DNA from: Actinobacteria bacterium OV450
GTDB taxonomy: Bacteria > Actinomycetota > Actinomycetes > Streptomycetales > Streptomycetaceae
Direction: 5' to 3'
Length of the DNA stretch: 64,000 nt
NCBI GenBank assembly: GCA_001298555.1
Contig: LJCW01000219.1
Span: 25,214 to 89,213 of the forward strand
In this document: positions 1 to 10,358 of the stretch, in pieces
How the letters are laid out: every line of letters starts with the position of its first letter
How positions within the stretch are numbered: the first letter of the stretch is position 1
Notes under the pieces: model-generated
The model's input: the letters and a program-made list of their open reading frames with translations, nothing else
Databases searched by the model: none
Told to the model about the DNA's origin: nothing
Program-made: the position numbers and the translations under genes

Positions 1-908
1 CCCACGCGCTGCACTCCCCGGTCATCGCCTGGTTCGACGAGCACGCCCGTGACCTGCCCTGGCGCCGCCCCGAGGCCGGCCCCTGGGGGGTCATGGTCAG
101 CGAGTTCATGCTCCAGCAGACCCCGGTCAGCCGGGTCCTTCCCGTGTACGAGCAGTGGCTCGCCCGGTGGCCCCGCCCCGCGGACCTGGCCGCCGAGGCC
201 CCGGGCGAGGCCGTACGGGCCTGGGGACGGCTCGGTTACCCCCGGCGGGCCCTGCGCCTGCACGGCGCGGCCGTGGCGATAACGGAGCGGCACGGCGGCG
301 ACGTACCGCGGGACCACGCGCAGCTGCTCGCTCTGCCCGGGATCGGCGAGTACACGGCGGCCGCCGTGGCCTCGTTCGCGTACGGGCAGCGGCACGCCGT
401 GCTCGACACCAACGTGCGCCGGGTGTTCGCCCGCACCACGACCGGCGTCGAGTACCCGCCGAACGCCACGACCGCGGCCGAACGGCGCCTCGCCCGGGCC
501 CTGCTGCCCGACGACGAGGACACCGCGGCCCGCTGGGCGGCGGCCTCGATGGAGCTGGGCGCCCTCGTGTGCACGGCCAAGTCCCCGGACTGCGCGCGCT
601 GCCCGGTGGCCGGCCTGTGCGCGTGGCGGCTGGCCGGGAAGCCGGCCCACGACGGGCCGCCGCGGCGCGGGCAGACGTACGCGGGGACGGACCGGCAGGT
701 GCGCGGGAAGCTCCTCGCGGTGCTGCGCGATGCGGTCGGTCCGGTTCCGCAGGCCGTGCTGGACACCGTCTGGGACGAGCCGGTGCAGCGGGCCCGGGCG
801 CTGGACGGGCTGGTTTCCGACGGACTGGTCGAACCGCTCGCCGCGGGGATGTACCGGCTGCCGCAGGGCGCCCCCGCCCGTCCGGCCGCGGACACCGACA
901 CAAACTGA
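1..908 (+). CDS. mutY: A/G-specific adenine glycosylase MutY (5' partial)
   Basis: Base-excision glycosylase that removes adenine mispaired with 8-oxoguanine. The reading frame is open from base 3, so the start lies before the window; about 301 residues are visible. Seen: LPWR near the N-terminus, SEFMLQQTPV carrying the catalytic Glu, a helix-hairpin-helix (LPGIGEYTAAAV) followed by LDTNVRR with the catalytic Asp, and a 4Fe-4S loop with C-x6-C-x2-C-x5-C spacing. After the cluster only about 90 residues remain and they do not look like the NUDIX-like 8-oxoG reading domain of E. coli MutY, so this is the short actinobacterial form. It ends about 170 bases before sigE and is probably a separate transcript. 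Confidence 0.93.
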   Translation, partial: HALHSPVIAWFDEHARDLPWRRPEAGPWGVMVSEFMLQQTPVSRVLPVYEQWLARWPRPADLAAEAPGEAVRAWGRLGYPRRALRLHGAAVAITERHGGDVPRDHAQLLALPGIGEYTAAAVASFAYGQRHAVLDTNVRRVFARTTTGVEYPPNATTAAERRLARALLPDDEDTAARWAAASMELGALVCTAKSPDCARCPVAGLCAWRLAGKPAHDGPPRRGQTYAGTDRQVRGKLLAVLRDAVGPVPQAVLDTVWDEPVQRARALDGLVSDGLVEPLAAGMYRLPQGAPARPAADTDTN

Positions 909-1000
909 GCTGCCGATTCCGCTTGTGCCGGTCAAAGCCCAGCTCACGGCGCTGTTACACAACCTATGGGTGTCCGTGCGCCCACCGAAGTCTCACCCGC

Positions 1001-1029
1001 ACAACCCCGTGACAACCCCTCCGTACCTT
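1001..1029 (+). promoter_or_regulatory. sigE promoter with tandem repeats, probable CseB site
   Basis: ACAACCCC occurs at 1001-1008 and again at 1012-1019, a period of exactly 11 bases on one face of the helix. Four bases later TACCTT (1024-1029) fits a -10 box. Eleven-base direct repeats overlapping -35 are the usual binding mode of OmpR-family regulators. CseB, encoded two genes downstream, is the obvious candidate activator; that assignment is inference. Confidence 0.5.
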
Positions 1030-1081
1030 CGGATTCGCAGGACACGGGGATGAGCGGTTGGACGGGTGGAGGCGGTCTGAG

Positions 1082-1654
1082 ATGGCGCACGGCGAGGTAC
1101 TCGGATTCGAGGAGTACGTACGCACTCGGCAGGACGCGCTCCTGCGCAGTGCCCGGCGCCTGGTCCCGGACCCCACCGACGCGCAGGACCTCCTGCAGAC
1201 CGCGCTGGTGCGCACGTACGGCCGCTGGGACGGCATCGCCGACAAGTCCCTGGCCGACGCGTACTTGCGCCGCGTCATGATCAACACCCGGACCGAGTGG
1301 TGGCGCGCCCGCAAGCTCGAGGAGGTCCCGACCGAGCAGCTCCCGGACGCCTCCGTCGAGGACGGCACCGACCAGCGCGCCGACCGCGCCCTGCTCATGG
1401 ACATCCTGAAGGTCCTCGCGCCCAAGCAGCGCAGCGTGGTCGTCCTGCGACACTGGGAGCAGATGAGCACCGAGGAGACCGCCGCCGCGCTCGGAATGTC
1501 TGCGGGTACTGTGAAGAGCACCCTGCACCGCGCACTGGCCCGGCTCCGGCAGGAGCTGGAGAGCCGGGATCTGGACATGCGCGCGCTGGAGCGCGGTGAC
1601 CACCGCGCTGACCACACCATCCGGTACGAGGGGCGTGAGCGGTGCGCGGCCTGA
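1082..1654 (+). CDS. sigE: ECF RNA polymerase sigma factor SigE
   Basis: Extracytoplasmic-function sigma factor of the SigE family that directs transcription of cell-envelope genes in Streptomyces. The 190-residue product has sigma region 2 (DPTDAQDLLQTALVRTY, about residues 28-45) and region 4 with the helix-turn-helix STEETAAALGMSAGTVKSTLHRAL (about residues 127-150, read in two pieces). ATG 1082 is chosen because GGAGG at 1068-1072 sits 9 bases upstream; a TTG at 1058 is in frame but lacks a ribosome site. Identity as sigE rests on the downstream lipoprotein, response regulator and kinase, which reproduce the sigE-cseA-cseB-cseC order of S. coelicolor. There is no anti-sigma gene; control is at transcription through CseB. 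Confidence 0.92.
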   Translation: MAHGEVLGFEEYVRTRQDALLRSARRLVPDPTDAQDLLQTALVRTYGRWDGIADKSLADAYLRRVMINTRTEWWRARKLEEVPTEQLPDASVEDGTDQRADRALLMDILKVLAPKQRSVVVLRHWEQMSTEETAAALGMSAGTVKSTLHRALARLRQELESRDLDMRALERGDHRADHTIRYEGRERCAA

Positions 1655-2331
1655 ATGGCCAAAGCCTGAGCGGCAGAAGTTCGCTGGTACTGATGTCGGC
1701 GGGGACGATCGTCCTCGTCGGCACCGTGCTGTTCGCCGCCGGTTGCTCCACCGGCGGCACCGGGCTGCGCGACGGCGGCCCGGCCCACACCGAGTCCGTG
1801 GCCAAGAGCGGCTCGCCGACGACCACCCCGCCCGACCACGTCCCGGCCACCACGGGCGCGTCCGGCAGGCCCGCGAAGAAGGTCGACCCCGTCGCGCTGC
1901 TCAAGGCGGACCCCAAGGTCAGCGCCGAGGTCAAACGGGACCTCAAGCCCTGCACGGGCAAGGAGTACCCCGTCGACGTGAGCTACGGGAAGGTCACCGG
2001 GGGCCCCGAGGCCGACATCGTCGTCAACGTGCTGTCCTGCGCCGATGCGCTGGGGCGGGGCTCCTACGTGTACAGGGCGGAGGGCGGGACGTACGAGAAT
2101 GTGTTCTCGGACGAGCAGCCGCCCGTCTACTCGGAGATCGACCGGGGTGATCTGGTGGTCACCAGGCCGGTGTACGCAAAGAGCGACCCGCTCGCCTACC
2201 CGTCGGGCGAAGACGTGATCACGTACCGCTGGAACGGGGAGAAGTTCACCGAGCAGGACCGCGTGCACACCGACTACAGCAACATCGACGGCGGGGCCCA
2301 GCCCGCCCCCGCGATCACCAAGAAGAACTGA
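1642..2331 (+). CDS. cseA: CseA lipoprotein, modulator of the SigE signalling system
   Basis: Probable extracellular lipoprotein of 229 residues that damps sigE expression. The N-terminus has a hydrophobic stretch ending in the lipobox FAAGC with Cys35 as the lipidated residue, then a Ser/Thr/Pro-rich linker and a soluble domain of unknown fold. GTG 1642 overlaps the sigE stop by 13 bases and is preceded by GAGGGG, so the two genes are translationally coupled. The sequence alone gives no enzyme motif; the name rests on position between sigE and cseB and on the lipoprotein signal. In S. coelicolor loss of CseA raises sigE activity, which fits a negative or sensory role near the kinase. Confidence 0.85.
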   Translation: MRGLNGQSLSGRSSLVLMSAGTIVLVGTVLFAAGCSTGGTGLRDGGPAHTESVAKSGSPTTTPPDHVPATTGASGRPAKKVDPVALLKADPKVSAEVKRDLKPCTGKEYPVDVSYGKVTGGPEADIVVNVLSCADALGRGSYVYRAEGGTYENVFSDEQPPVYSEIDRGDLVVTRPVYAKSDPLAYPSGEDVITYRWNGEKFTEQDRVHTDYSNIDGGAQPAPAITKKN

Positions 2332-2369
2332 CGGACCGAGACAGCGAAGAACCGAGGCGAGGCTTCCGC

Positions 2370-3083
2370 ATGGCCGAGACCCATGTCCTGTTCGTGGAGG
2401 ACGACGACGTCATCCGCGAGGCCACGACCCTGGCGCTGGAACGCGACGGGTTCGTGGTCACCGCCATGCCCGACGGCCTGTCCGGCCTGGAGTCCTTCCG
2501 GGCCGACCGGCCGGACATCGCACTGCTCGACGTGATGGTGCCCGGCATGGACGGCGTGAGCCTGTGCCGCCGCATCCGCGACGAGTCCACCGTCCCCGTC
2601 ATCATGCTGTCGGCGCGCGCCGACTCCATCGACGTCGTCCTGGGACTGGAGGCGGGGGCCGACGACTACGTCACCAAGCCCTTCGACGGCTCGGTCCTCG
2701 TCGCCCGCATCCGCGCCGTGCTGCGCCGCTTCGGCCACGCCGGCGGTCCGCAGAACGGCCGGTCCGGGACCAACGGCGAGGACCCCTCCGAGGAGCGCGG
2801 GGTGCTGCTCTTCGGCGACCTGGAGGTCGACACCGAGGGCATGGAGGTCCGCAAGGCCGGCGCCCCGGTGGCGCTCACGCCCACCGAGATGCGGCTGCTG
2901 CTGGAGTTCTCCTCCGCGCCCGGCACCGTACTGTCGCGCGACCGGCTGCTGGAGCGGGTCTGGGACTACGACTGGGGCGGCGACACCCGCGTCGTGGACG
3001 TCCACGTCCAGCGGTTGCGTACGAAGATCGGGCAGGACCGCATCGAAACGGTCCGGGGATTCGGATACAAGCTCAAGGCATGA
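2370..3083 (+). CDS. cseB: Response regulator CseB
   Basis: OmpR-type response regulator, 237 residues. The receiver domain (1-120) shows the acidic pocket EDDD at 10-13, the phospho-acceptor Asp54 in LLDVMVPGMDG, and Lys103 in TKPF. A short linker is followed by a winged helix (about 140-235) with LTPTEMRLLLEF and the recognition segment VVDVHVQRLRTKIG. In the known pathway CseC phosphorylates CseB, which activates the sigE promoter; the tandem repeats at 1001-1019 are a plausible target. The 38-base gap from cseA and the ATGA overlap with cseC place it in one operon. Confidence 0.93.
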   Translation: MAETHVLFVEDDDVIREATTLALERDGFVVTAMPDGLSGLESFRADRPDIALLDVMVPGMDGVSLCRRIRDESTVPVIMLSARADSIDVVLGLEAGADDYVTKPFDGSVLVARIRAVLRRFGHAGGPQNGRSGTNGEDPSEERGVLLFGDLEVDTEGMEVRKAGAPVALTPTEMRLLLEFSSAPGTVLSRDRLLERVWDYDWGGDTRVVDVHVQRLRTKIGQDRIETVRGFGYKLKA

Positions 3084-4393
3084 GGCGCTTCACCCTCCGT
3101 ACCGGGATCCGCTGGAAGATCACGCTCGCCATCGCCGCCGTCGGCGCGCTCGTCGCCGTGGCACTGAGCCTGGTCGTGCACAGTGCTGCCCGCGTGTCGA
3201 TGCTGGAGAGCGCGCGCGAGACGCAGCTGGCCAACGTGCAGTTCATCGCCCGGTTCGCGGAGGCCGGTCGCAAGCCGTCCATGGGCGCCAAGCTCAACGA
3301 CCCCGAACTGCCCGCCGCGCTGCGCGAGAAGGCCCGGTCGGGGCGGCGCGGCACGTACGTCCAGGAGTCTCACAGGGGCGTGCCGGAGGTGTGGGCGGCG
3401 GTACCGCTGGGGAACGGGCAGGTGCTGTCGCTGCACAACCCGTTCAAGGAGAGCGCCAACCTGGTGCGCGACCTGGACCGGGCCCTGGTCGTCGGTTCGC
3501 TGTCGGTCGTGATCGCGGGCGCGGCGCTCGGCGTGCTCATCGGCGGGCAGATCTCCCGCCGGCTGCGCAAGGCCGCGACCGCCGCTCAGCGGGTGGCGCA
3601 CGGGGATCCGGACGTACGGGTGCGCGACGCGGTCGGGGGCGTCGTACGGGACGAGACCGACGACCTCGCGCGGGCCGTGGACGCCATGGCGGACGCGCTC
3701 CAGCAGCGGCTGGAGGCCGAGCGGCGGGTGACCGCGGACATCGCGCACGAGCTGCGGACCCCGGTGACGGGCCTGCTCACGGCGGCGGAGCTGCTGCCGC
3801 CGGGCCGGCCGACCGAACTGGTGCGGGACCGGGCCCAGGCGATGCGGGCGCTGGTCGAGGACGTGCTGGAGGTGGCCAGGCTGGACAGTGCGTCCGAGCG
3901 GGCGGAGCTCCAGGACGTCGCGCTGGGCGAGTTCGTGAGCCGGCGGGTGGCGTCACTGATGCCGGAGGCGTCGGTACGGGTGGTGGCGGACGAGATCGTC
4001 AGCACCGACCCGCGGCGGTTGGAGCGGATCCTGGGCAACCTGCTGGCCAATGCCGCGCGGTACGGGCAGCCGCCGGTCCAGGTCGACATCGAGGGCCGGG
4101 TCGTACGGGTCCGGGACCACGGGCCGGGCTTCCCGGAGGCGTTGCTGCGCGAGGGGCCGAGCCGGTTCCGCACCGGGTCGACGGACCGCGCCGGGGTGGG
4201 GCACGGGCTCGGGCTGACCATCGCCGAGGGCCAGGCGCGGGTGCTGGGCGCCCGGCTGACGTTCCGCAACGTGGCGGCTCCGGGCGGCGTGGACCACGAG
4301 GGTGCGGCGGCCGGCGCGGTGGCGGTGCTGTGGCTGCCGGAGCACGCACCGACGGCGACGGGAAGCTTCCCGATCATCAAGTTGACGGGCTGA
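3080..4393 (+). CDS. cseC: Sensor histidine kinase CseC
   Basis: Membrane sensor kinase of 437 residues for envelope stress. Order of parts: TM1 about 14-36, an extracytoplasmic loop of roughly 100 residues, TM2 about 136-157, HAMP, then the H box IAHELRTPVTG with phospho-acceptor His223 and an ATP-binding domain with the N box (LGNLLANAARYG) and G box (GVGHGLGL). ATG 3080 overlaps the cseB stop in an ATGA. The loop is short and has no recognised ligand fold; in S. coelicolor the system answers cell-wall antibiotics such as vancomycin. A strong inverted repeat at 4431-4461 follows and probably ends the operon. Confidence 0.93.
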   Translation: MRRFTLRTGIRWKITLAIAAVGALVAVALSLVVHSAARVSMLESARETQLANVQFIARFAEAGRKPSMGAKLNDPELPAALREKARSGRRGTYVQESHRGVPEVWAAVPLGNGQVLSLHNPFKESANLVRDLDRALVVGSLSVVIAGAALGVLIGGQISRRLRKAATAAQRVAHGDPDVRVRDAVGGVVRDETDDLARAVDAMADALQQRLEAERRVTADIAHELRTPVTGLLTAAELLPPGRPTELVRDRAQAMRALVEDVLEVARLDSASERAELQDVALGEFVSRRVASLMPEASVRVVADEIVSTDPRRLERILGNLLANAARYGQPPVQVDIEGRVVRVRDHGPGFPEALLREGPSRFRTGSTDRAGVGHGLGLTIAEGQARVLGARLTFRNVAAPGGVDHEGAAAGAVAVLWLPEHAPTATGSFPIIKLTG

Positions 4394-4430
4394 GCCGGGA
4401 CGCGCCCACGGGCCGGGCGCGACCGATCCG

Positions 4431-4461
4431 CCGGTCCGGACCGGACGTAGATCCGGACCGG
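4431..4461 (+). terminator. Terminator-like hairpin after cseC
   Basis: CCGGTCCGGA at 4431-4440 pairs perfectly with TCCGGACCGG at 4452-4461 around an 11-base loop. It stands 38 bases after the cseC stop and before the next start at 4502. There is no U tract, as is common for Streptomyces terminators. Confidence 0.55.
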
Positions 4462-4501
4462 GCCGTACTGCTGTGCGGGCCCGTGATTTAGCATCCCAGG
4501 C

Positions 4502-5767
4502 ATGACCGACGGTACGAATCCCCCCAGCAACCCGCAGCCCGAGCCCGCCCCGGGGAACGGGGGCTACGGGTTCCCGCCGGTGCCACCGGCCCCCGCGGCG
4601 GGCTATGGCTACCCGCCCGGCGCGCCCGCCCCCGGTGGTGGCGGCTTCGGCCCGCCGCCCGCGGTTCCGCCCGCGGGGGGCTACGGCTACCCGCAGCCGG
4701 GCGCGAACCCAGGCGCCCAGCCCGGCCCGTACCAGCAGGCTCCGGCACCCGGCGCGCCGCAGCAGCAGGAGTGGGCCCAGGGGCTTCCGAACATGGGCGC
4801 GCCGACGCCGCCCCTCGGTCCGGGACCCGGGCTGCCCGGGCCGTTCGTGCCGCAGTCGGACCAGCCGGACTGGGAGGCCATGGCCGACCGCTCGGCGGCG
4901 GAGAAGCGCAAGAAGCGGCTGTGGATGATCGGCGGCGCGGTGACCGTCCTGGCGCTGCTCGCCGGCGGTGGAACGTTCCTGTTGCTGGGCGGCGGCGACA
5001 AGGGCAAGGACGACAAGGCGGACGACAACCCGTCGCCGACCGTTTCGGCCTCGCCCTCCCCCAGCGGTTCGAAGAGCAAGACGCCGGTCGACAACACCCC
5101 GACCGTCAAGGACGACCCGACGAGCATCCGGGACCGCAGCGGCAAGGCCCCGCTGAAGATGGGGCCCGACGCCGGGGTCTTCCCGATCGACAAGCGCTTC
5201 GAGATCCGCACGAAGGGCAACGAGAACTCGTACGCCGAGTCCGAGAAGCGCGTGGTGGACACGGCCAAGAGCTTCACCGTCTCGGCCCGGGTCTGGGCCC
5301 GCTCGGCGAAGGGCCGCCAGACGGCCGTCAGCCAGGGCAACGAGAAGACGTCGTCGTTCGAGCTGGGCCTGGACCAGGTGAACGGCAAGCCGGCCTGGGT
5401 CTTCCGCGTGCAGACGGGCGACCAGGGGGCGGACGCCACCACCGTGGTCGTGGCCGGCGACAGCCCGAAGATGGAGAAGACCTTCGTGGAGCTGACCGGG
5501 ACCTACGACGCCGAGCGCAAGCTGGTCGCCCTGTACGTGAACGGGAAGAAGACGGGCGAGAGCCCGGTCCCGGGGGTCTTCCAGGCCCCGGGCCCGCTGG
5601 AGCTGGCCCGCGCCCGGCACGAGGACAAGTGGACGTCCCCGTGGAACGGCGCCATGGACAGCATCCAGACGTACGACGCCCTGCTGTCCCCGGCGCAGAT
5701 CGACACGCTCAAGGCGGGCCGGGTGGACGCGTCGACCAAGCCGACGGGTTCCTGGCTCCTGTACTGA
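4502..5767 (+). CDS. Membrane-anchored LamG-domain protein with Pro/Gly-rich cytoplasmic tail
   Basis: A 421-residue protein of unknown role. Residues 1-118 are a Pro/Gly/Tyr/Gln low-complexity tail with repeated GYGYP-like units, typical of actinobacterial membrane proteins with an unstructured cytoplasmic N-terminus. A basic run (KRKKR, 135-139) precedes one TM helix (about 141-163), then a Thr/Ser/Pro/Lys linker outside the cell and a C-terminal concanavalin/LamG-like jellyroll (about 215-421) recognisable from KRFEIRTKGN, FTVSARVWARS, the FVELTGTYDAERKLVALYVNG strand pair (21 residues, read in two parts) and a terminal DSIQTYDALLSPAQI. LamG folds bind sugars or proteins, so a cell-wall binding role is possible. 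Its position behind sigE-cse suggests envelope function; this is inference. Confidence 0.75.
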   Translation: MTDGTNPPSNPQPEPAPGNGGYGFPPVPPAPAAGYGYPPGAPAPGGGGFGPPPAVPPAGGYGYPQPGANPGAQPGPYQQAPAPGAPQQQEWAQGLPNMGAPTPPLGPGPGLPGPFVPQSDQPDWEAMADRSAAEKRKKRLWMIGGAVTVLALLAGGGTFLLLGGGDKGKDDKADDNPSPTVSASPSPSGSKSKTPVDNTPTVKDDPTSIRDRSGKAPLKMGPDAGVFPIDKRFEIRTKGNENSYAESEKRVVDTAKSFTVSARVWARSAKGRQTAVSQGNEKTSSFELGLDQVNGKPAWVFRVQTGDQGADATTVVVAGDSPKMEKTFVELTGTYDAERKLVALYVNGKKTGESPVPGVFQAPGPLELARARHEDKWTSPWNGAMDSIQTYDALLSPAQIDTLKAGRVDASTKPTGSWLLY

Positions 5768-5805
5768 CCGGACGGTGACGTGCCGGTCAGGCGGTGACCC
5801 ACCGG

Positions 5806-6426
5806 TCAGACGGTGACGCCGGCGTTGCGCAGGAACGTGACCGGGTTGACCGCCGAGCCGTAGTTCGGGGTGGTCCGGATCTCGAAGTGCAGGTGCGGGC
5901 CGCTGGAGTTGCCGGTGTTGCCGGACAGGGCGATCTGCGTGCCCTTGGCGACCTTCTGGCCGATCCGGACCTGGATCTTCGAGAGGTGCGCGTACTGCGA
6001 GTACGTGTTGTTCGCGTGCTTGATCACGATGGCGTTGCCGTACGCCGGGCCGTCGCCGCCGCCGCCCGGGCCGGCCTTGACGACCGTGCCGGCGGACGCG
6101 GCCTTGACCGGGGTACCGACGGGGCAGGCGAAGTCCTGGCCCGAGTGCTTGTGGGACCACATGGTGCCGCCCTTGCCGAAGGTGGCGGAGAGCGTGTAGC
6201 TCGACACCGGCTTCTGCCAGCCGGCGGCGGCCTTGCCGGCAGCGGCCACGGAGGCCTGCGCCTTGGCCTGGGCGGCGACGAGCTCGGCGGTGCCGGTCAG
6301 GGCGGTCTGCGGAGCCGTGTCGGCGAAGGCGGCGGTCGTCCCGGCCCCGAGAGCCAGGGCCGCACCGAGGGCGGTGGCGGCGAGGGCGGTACGGGTACGA
6401 GGGGTGCTGACGCGCTTCGCGGACAT
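5806..6426 (-). CDS. Secreted M23-family metallopeptidase
   Basis: Zinc peptidase of the lysostaphin/LytM fold that cleaves peptidoglycan cross-bridges or stems. The 206-residue product has a Sec signal peptide (1-36, ending AAFA), a short Ala-rich helix and the M23 domain (about 75-206) with all metal and catalytic residues: His94 and Asp98 in HSGQDFACP, His147 in YAHL, and His178/His180 in PHLHFE. ATG 6426 is favoured over an upstream ATG at 6477 because GGAGG lies 7 bases before it. The gene converges on the LamG gene with 38 bases between the stops. Confidence 0.92.
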   Translation of the reverse strand: MSAKRVSTPRTRTALAATALGAALALGAGTTAAFADTAPQTALTGTAELVAAQAKAQASVAAAGKAAAGWQKPVSSYTLSATFGKGGTMWSHKHSGQDFACPVGTPVKAASAGTVVKAGPGGGGDGPAYGNAIVIKHANNTYSQYAHLSKIQVRIGQKVAKGTQIALSGNTGNSSGPHLHFEIRTTPNYGSAVNPVTFLRNAGVTV

Positions 6427-6770
6427 GAACGGACCTCCGGGGCCGGGGACAAGGGCGGGGGCGGGGCATGAAGCCACCCGGCAGGCTCAAGAGCCGGTGC
6501 CGGGCTTGCCCACCCTTGGTAACCCGTGTCCCGCGGCATCCCCAAACCTCCCGATTACTACCGGGTCTCGTAGGCGCGGAGGTGTGACGCAGCCGTTTGA
6601 CTGCGTCCTTTCTGGCCGAAGGGACTGCAATTTTGGGGCAAAATGGACACTCGATCTACGAGACGTCCTCGTAGGTCCGTTTTGCCCTGTGCGGCTTGTC
6701 ACCGGAAAAGGGGCGGCCCCGGAACCGAATGGTTCCGGGGCCGCCCCTCGTGCAGCTGCGCTGCCGGTGC
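6427..6770 (-). other. Leader region of the M23 gene and clpC trailer
   Basis: No coding signal. It holds the clpC terminator (6710-6747) and a leader for the peptidase gene. Within the leader CCCGGCA (6477-6483) pairs with TGCCGGG (6498-6504) with a nested GGCTC/GAGCC pair, a stable stem about 50 bases upstream of the start codon. I compared the leader by eye with the ydaO/c-di-AMP riboswitch found before some Streptomyces cell-wall hydrolases and do not see its conserved core. Confidence 0.4.
6710..6747 (-). terminator. clpC rho-independent terminator
   Basis: A perfect 17-bp stem (6710-6726 with 6731-6747) with GAAT loop, followed on the minus strand by TTTT. It starts 24 bases after the clpC stop. 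Confidence 0.85.
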
Positions 6771-9296
<2,526 letters not shown>

Positions 9297-9746
9297 CGTT
9301 TATCGCTCCTCAGAGCGGTCGGGCAGTTCGGGGTCGGTCCCCGCCCTGTCCTTCCGCATGCTAGTCCCGCGGGGCGGGACAGCTCATTCCAACTGCCGAC
9401 ATCCGTCCGCGATCACCCCCACGTCAGTGGGGAAAACCGGCTTCAACAGCCGACAACTGCTCCAACCCGATGGTGCGAGACGATGTTCCCGCAGGCCAGG
9501 CAGATACCCGTCACACGTGTACGCCGATGGCGAACGGAACCCGCTCAAATCAGCGTGTCGCCCCGATCCACTAGGAATGTCTTACCCGTAAGGACTGACA
9601 CTCCATGCCGGTGGCCCCGGTTCCCTCCGCTACGGGCGAACACGATTGCGTCCCGAATGTGGGACTGCACCCCGCCGGATGTTTACGTTCCGCATAGAAC
9701 CCGGCGCACTGCGTAACTCCGCGGCGCACGCGGAGTTGCTCCGGTC
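9297..9746. other. clpC upstream region
   Basis: A 450-base divergent intergenic region. Besides the ClgR-type box (9522-9535) it contains the palindrome GTCCCGC/GCGGGAC (9364-9380) which, on the minus strand, lies directly before TAGCAT, a good -10 box about 65 bases from the clpC start. I see no open frame with Streptomyces codon bias in the remainder. Confidence 0.45.
9522..9535 (-). promoter_or_regulatory. ClgR-type operator upstream of clpC
   Basis: On the minus strand the sequence reads GTTCGCCATCGGCG, an exact fit to GTTCGC-N5-GCG, the box bound by the actinobacterial activator ClgR before clp genes. It lies about 225 bases before the clpC start codon. TATCTG about 15 bases downstream could be the dependent -10 box. 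Confidence 0.7.
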
Positions 9747-10358
9747 ATGGCCGTCCCCGCTGTGCCCTCCCGCGTCGCCCCCGAGGATTCACCCGCGGAT
9801 TCGACCCGGGGCGCGTACGCGTCCTGGTACGAGGGGGTGCTCGGCTGGCCCGTCGTGGCCGGGCCGCCCGCCCGGCTGGTCACCGGCGTGCGGTTCGACG
9901 TGCTGGAGCTGCCGGCCGGGGCCGGTGCGGAGCTGCTGCGCAGGCCGCTCGCCACGGGTCCGGTGGCGCTCGCGGGGAGCCGGATGCGGTTCCTGGTGGC
10001 TCCGGGGAGCGCGGACGAGCTGGAGGGGCTGCTCGACTGGCTGGAGTGGGGCGGAGTCGCCCTGGACCTCGTCGGCCTGGGCGGCGGCCGCCGGATCACG
10101 GCGCCGGTTCCGCCGGGACACCCCGGGGGAAGTCCCCGGGGGGCCGCCGTGTGGCTGCGACCCCCCGAGCAGGGGTGCGAGGCACTGCTGCCGTCCCTGC
10201 CCGGCCCCGGGCAGGGTGCCGGTCCCCGGCACGGTGGTGCCGGGCCCGATCTCGTACGCCTGGTCGCCGCGGCGGCGACGGAATGCCACCGGGCGCGCCT
10301 GTGGCGGCGTACGCCCCTGGCGCGAGAGGCCGCGGATCAGCCCTTGGCGTTCTCGTAG
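9747..10358 (+). CDS. Conserved Streptomyces protein of unknown function (SCO3374-type)
   Basis: A 203-residue protein with no firm function. The stretch GVRFDVLELPAGAG, a middle segment MRFLVAPGSADELEGLLDWL and a conserved WLRPPE resemble the C-terminal part of the N-terminal domain of Streptomyces primase/polymerase-like proteins, but no catalytic acidic triad or zinc ligands are visible, so at most it is a degenerate relative. Position between clpC and lsr2 matches the S. coelicolor gene SCO3374. The last 22 bases overlap the 3' end of lsr2 on the other strand. The ribosome site is weak (GGAG 11 bases before ATG). Confidence 0.7.
   Translation: MAVPAVPSRVAPEDSPADSTRGAYASWYEGVLGWPVVAGPPARLVTGVRFDVLELPAGAGAELLRRPLATGPVALAGSRMRFLVAPGSADELEGLLDWLEWGGVALDLVGLGGGRRITAPVPPGHPGGSPRGAAVWLRPPEQGCEALLPSLPGPGQGAGPRHGGAGPDLVRLVAAAATECHRARLWRRTPLAREAADQPLAFS

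Noticed and set aside
3953..6490. An 845-residue minus-strand open frame
   Set aside because: Overlaps cseC and the LamG gene in antisense and has shadow composition.
6427..6660. c-di-AMP (ydaO) riboswitch before the M23 gene
   Set aside because: The conserved core of the class is not visible on the correct strand; a CTCGTAGGCG-like string occurs only on the opposite strand.
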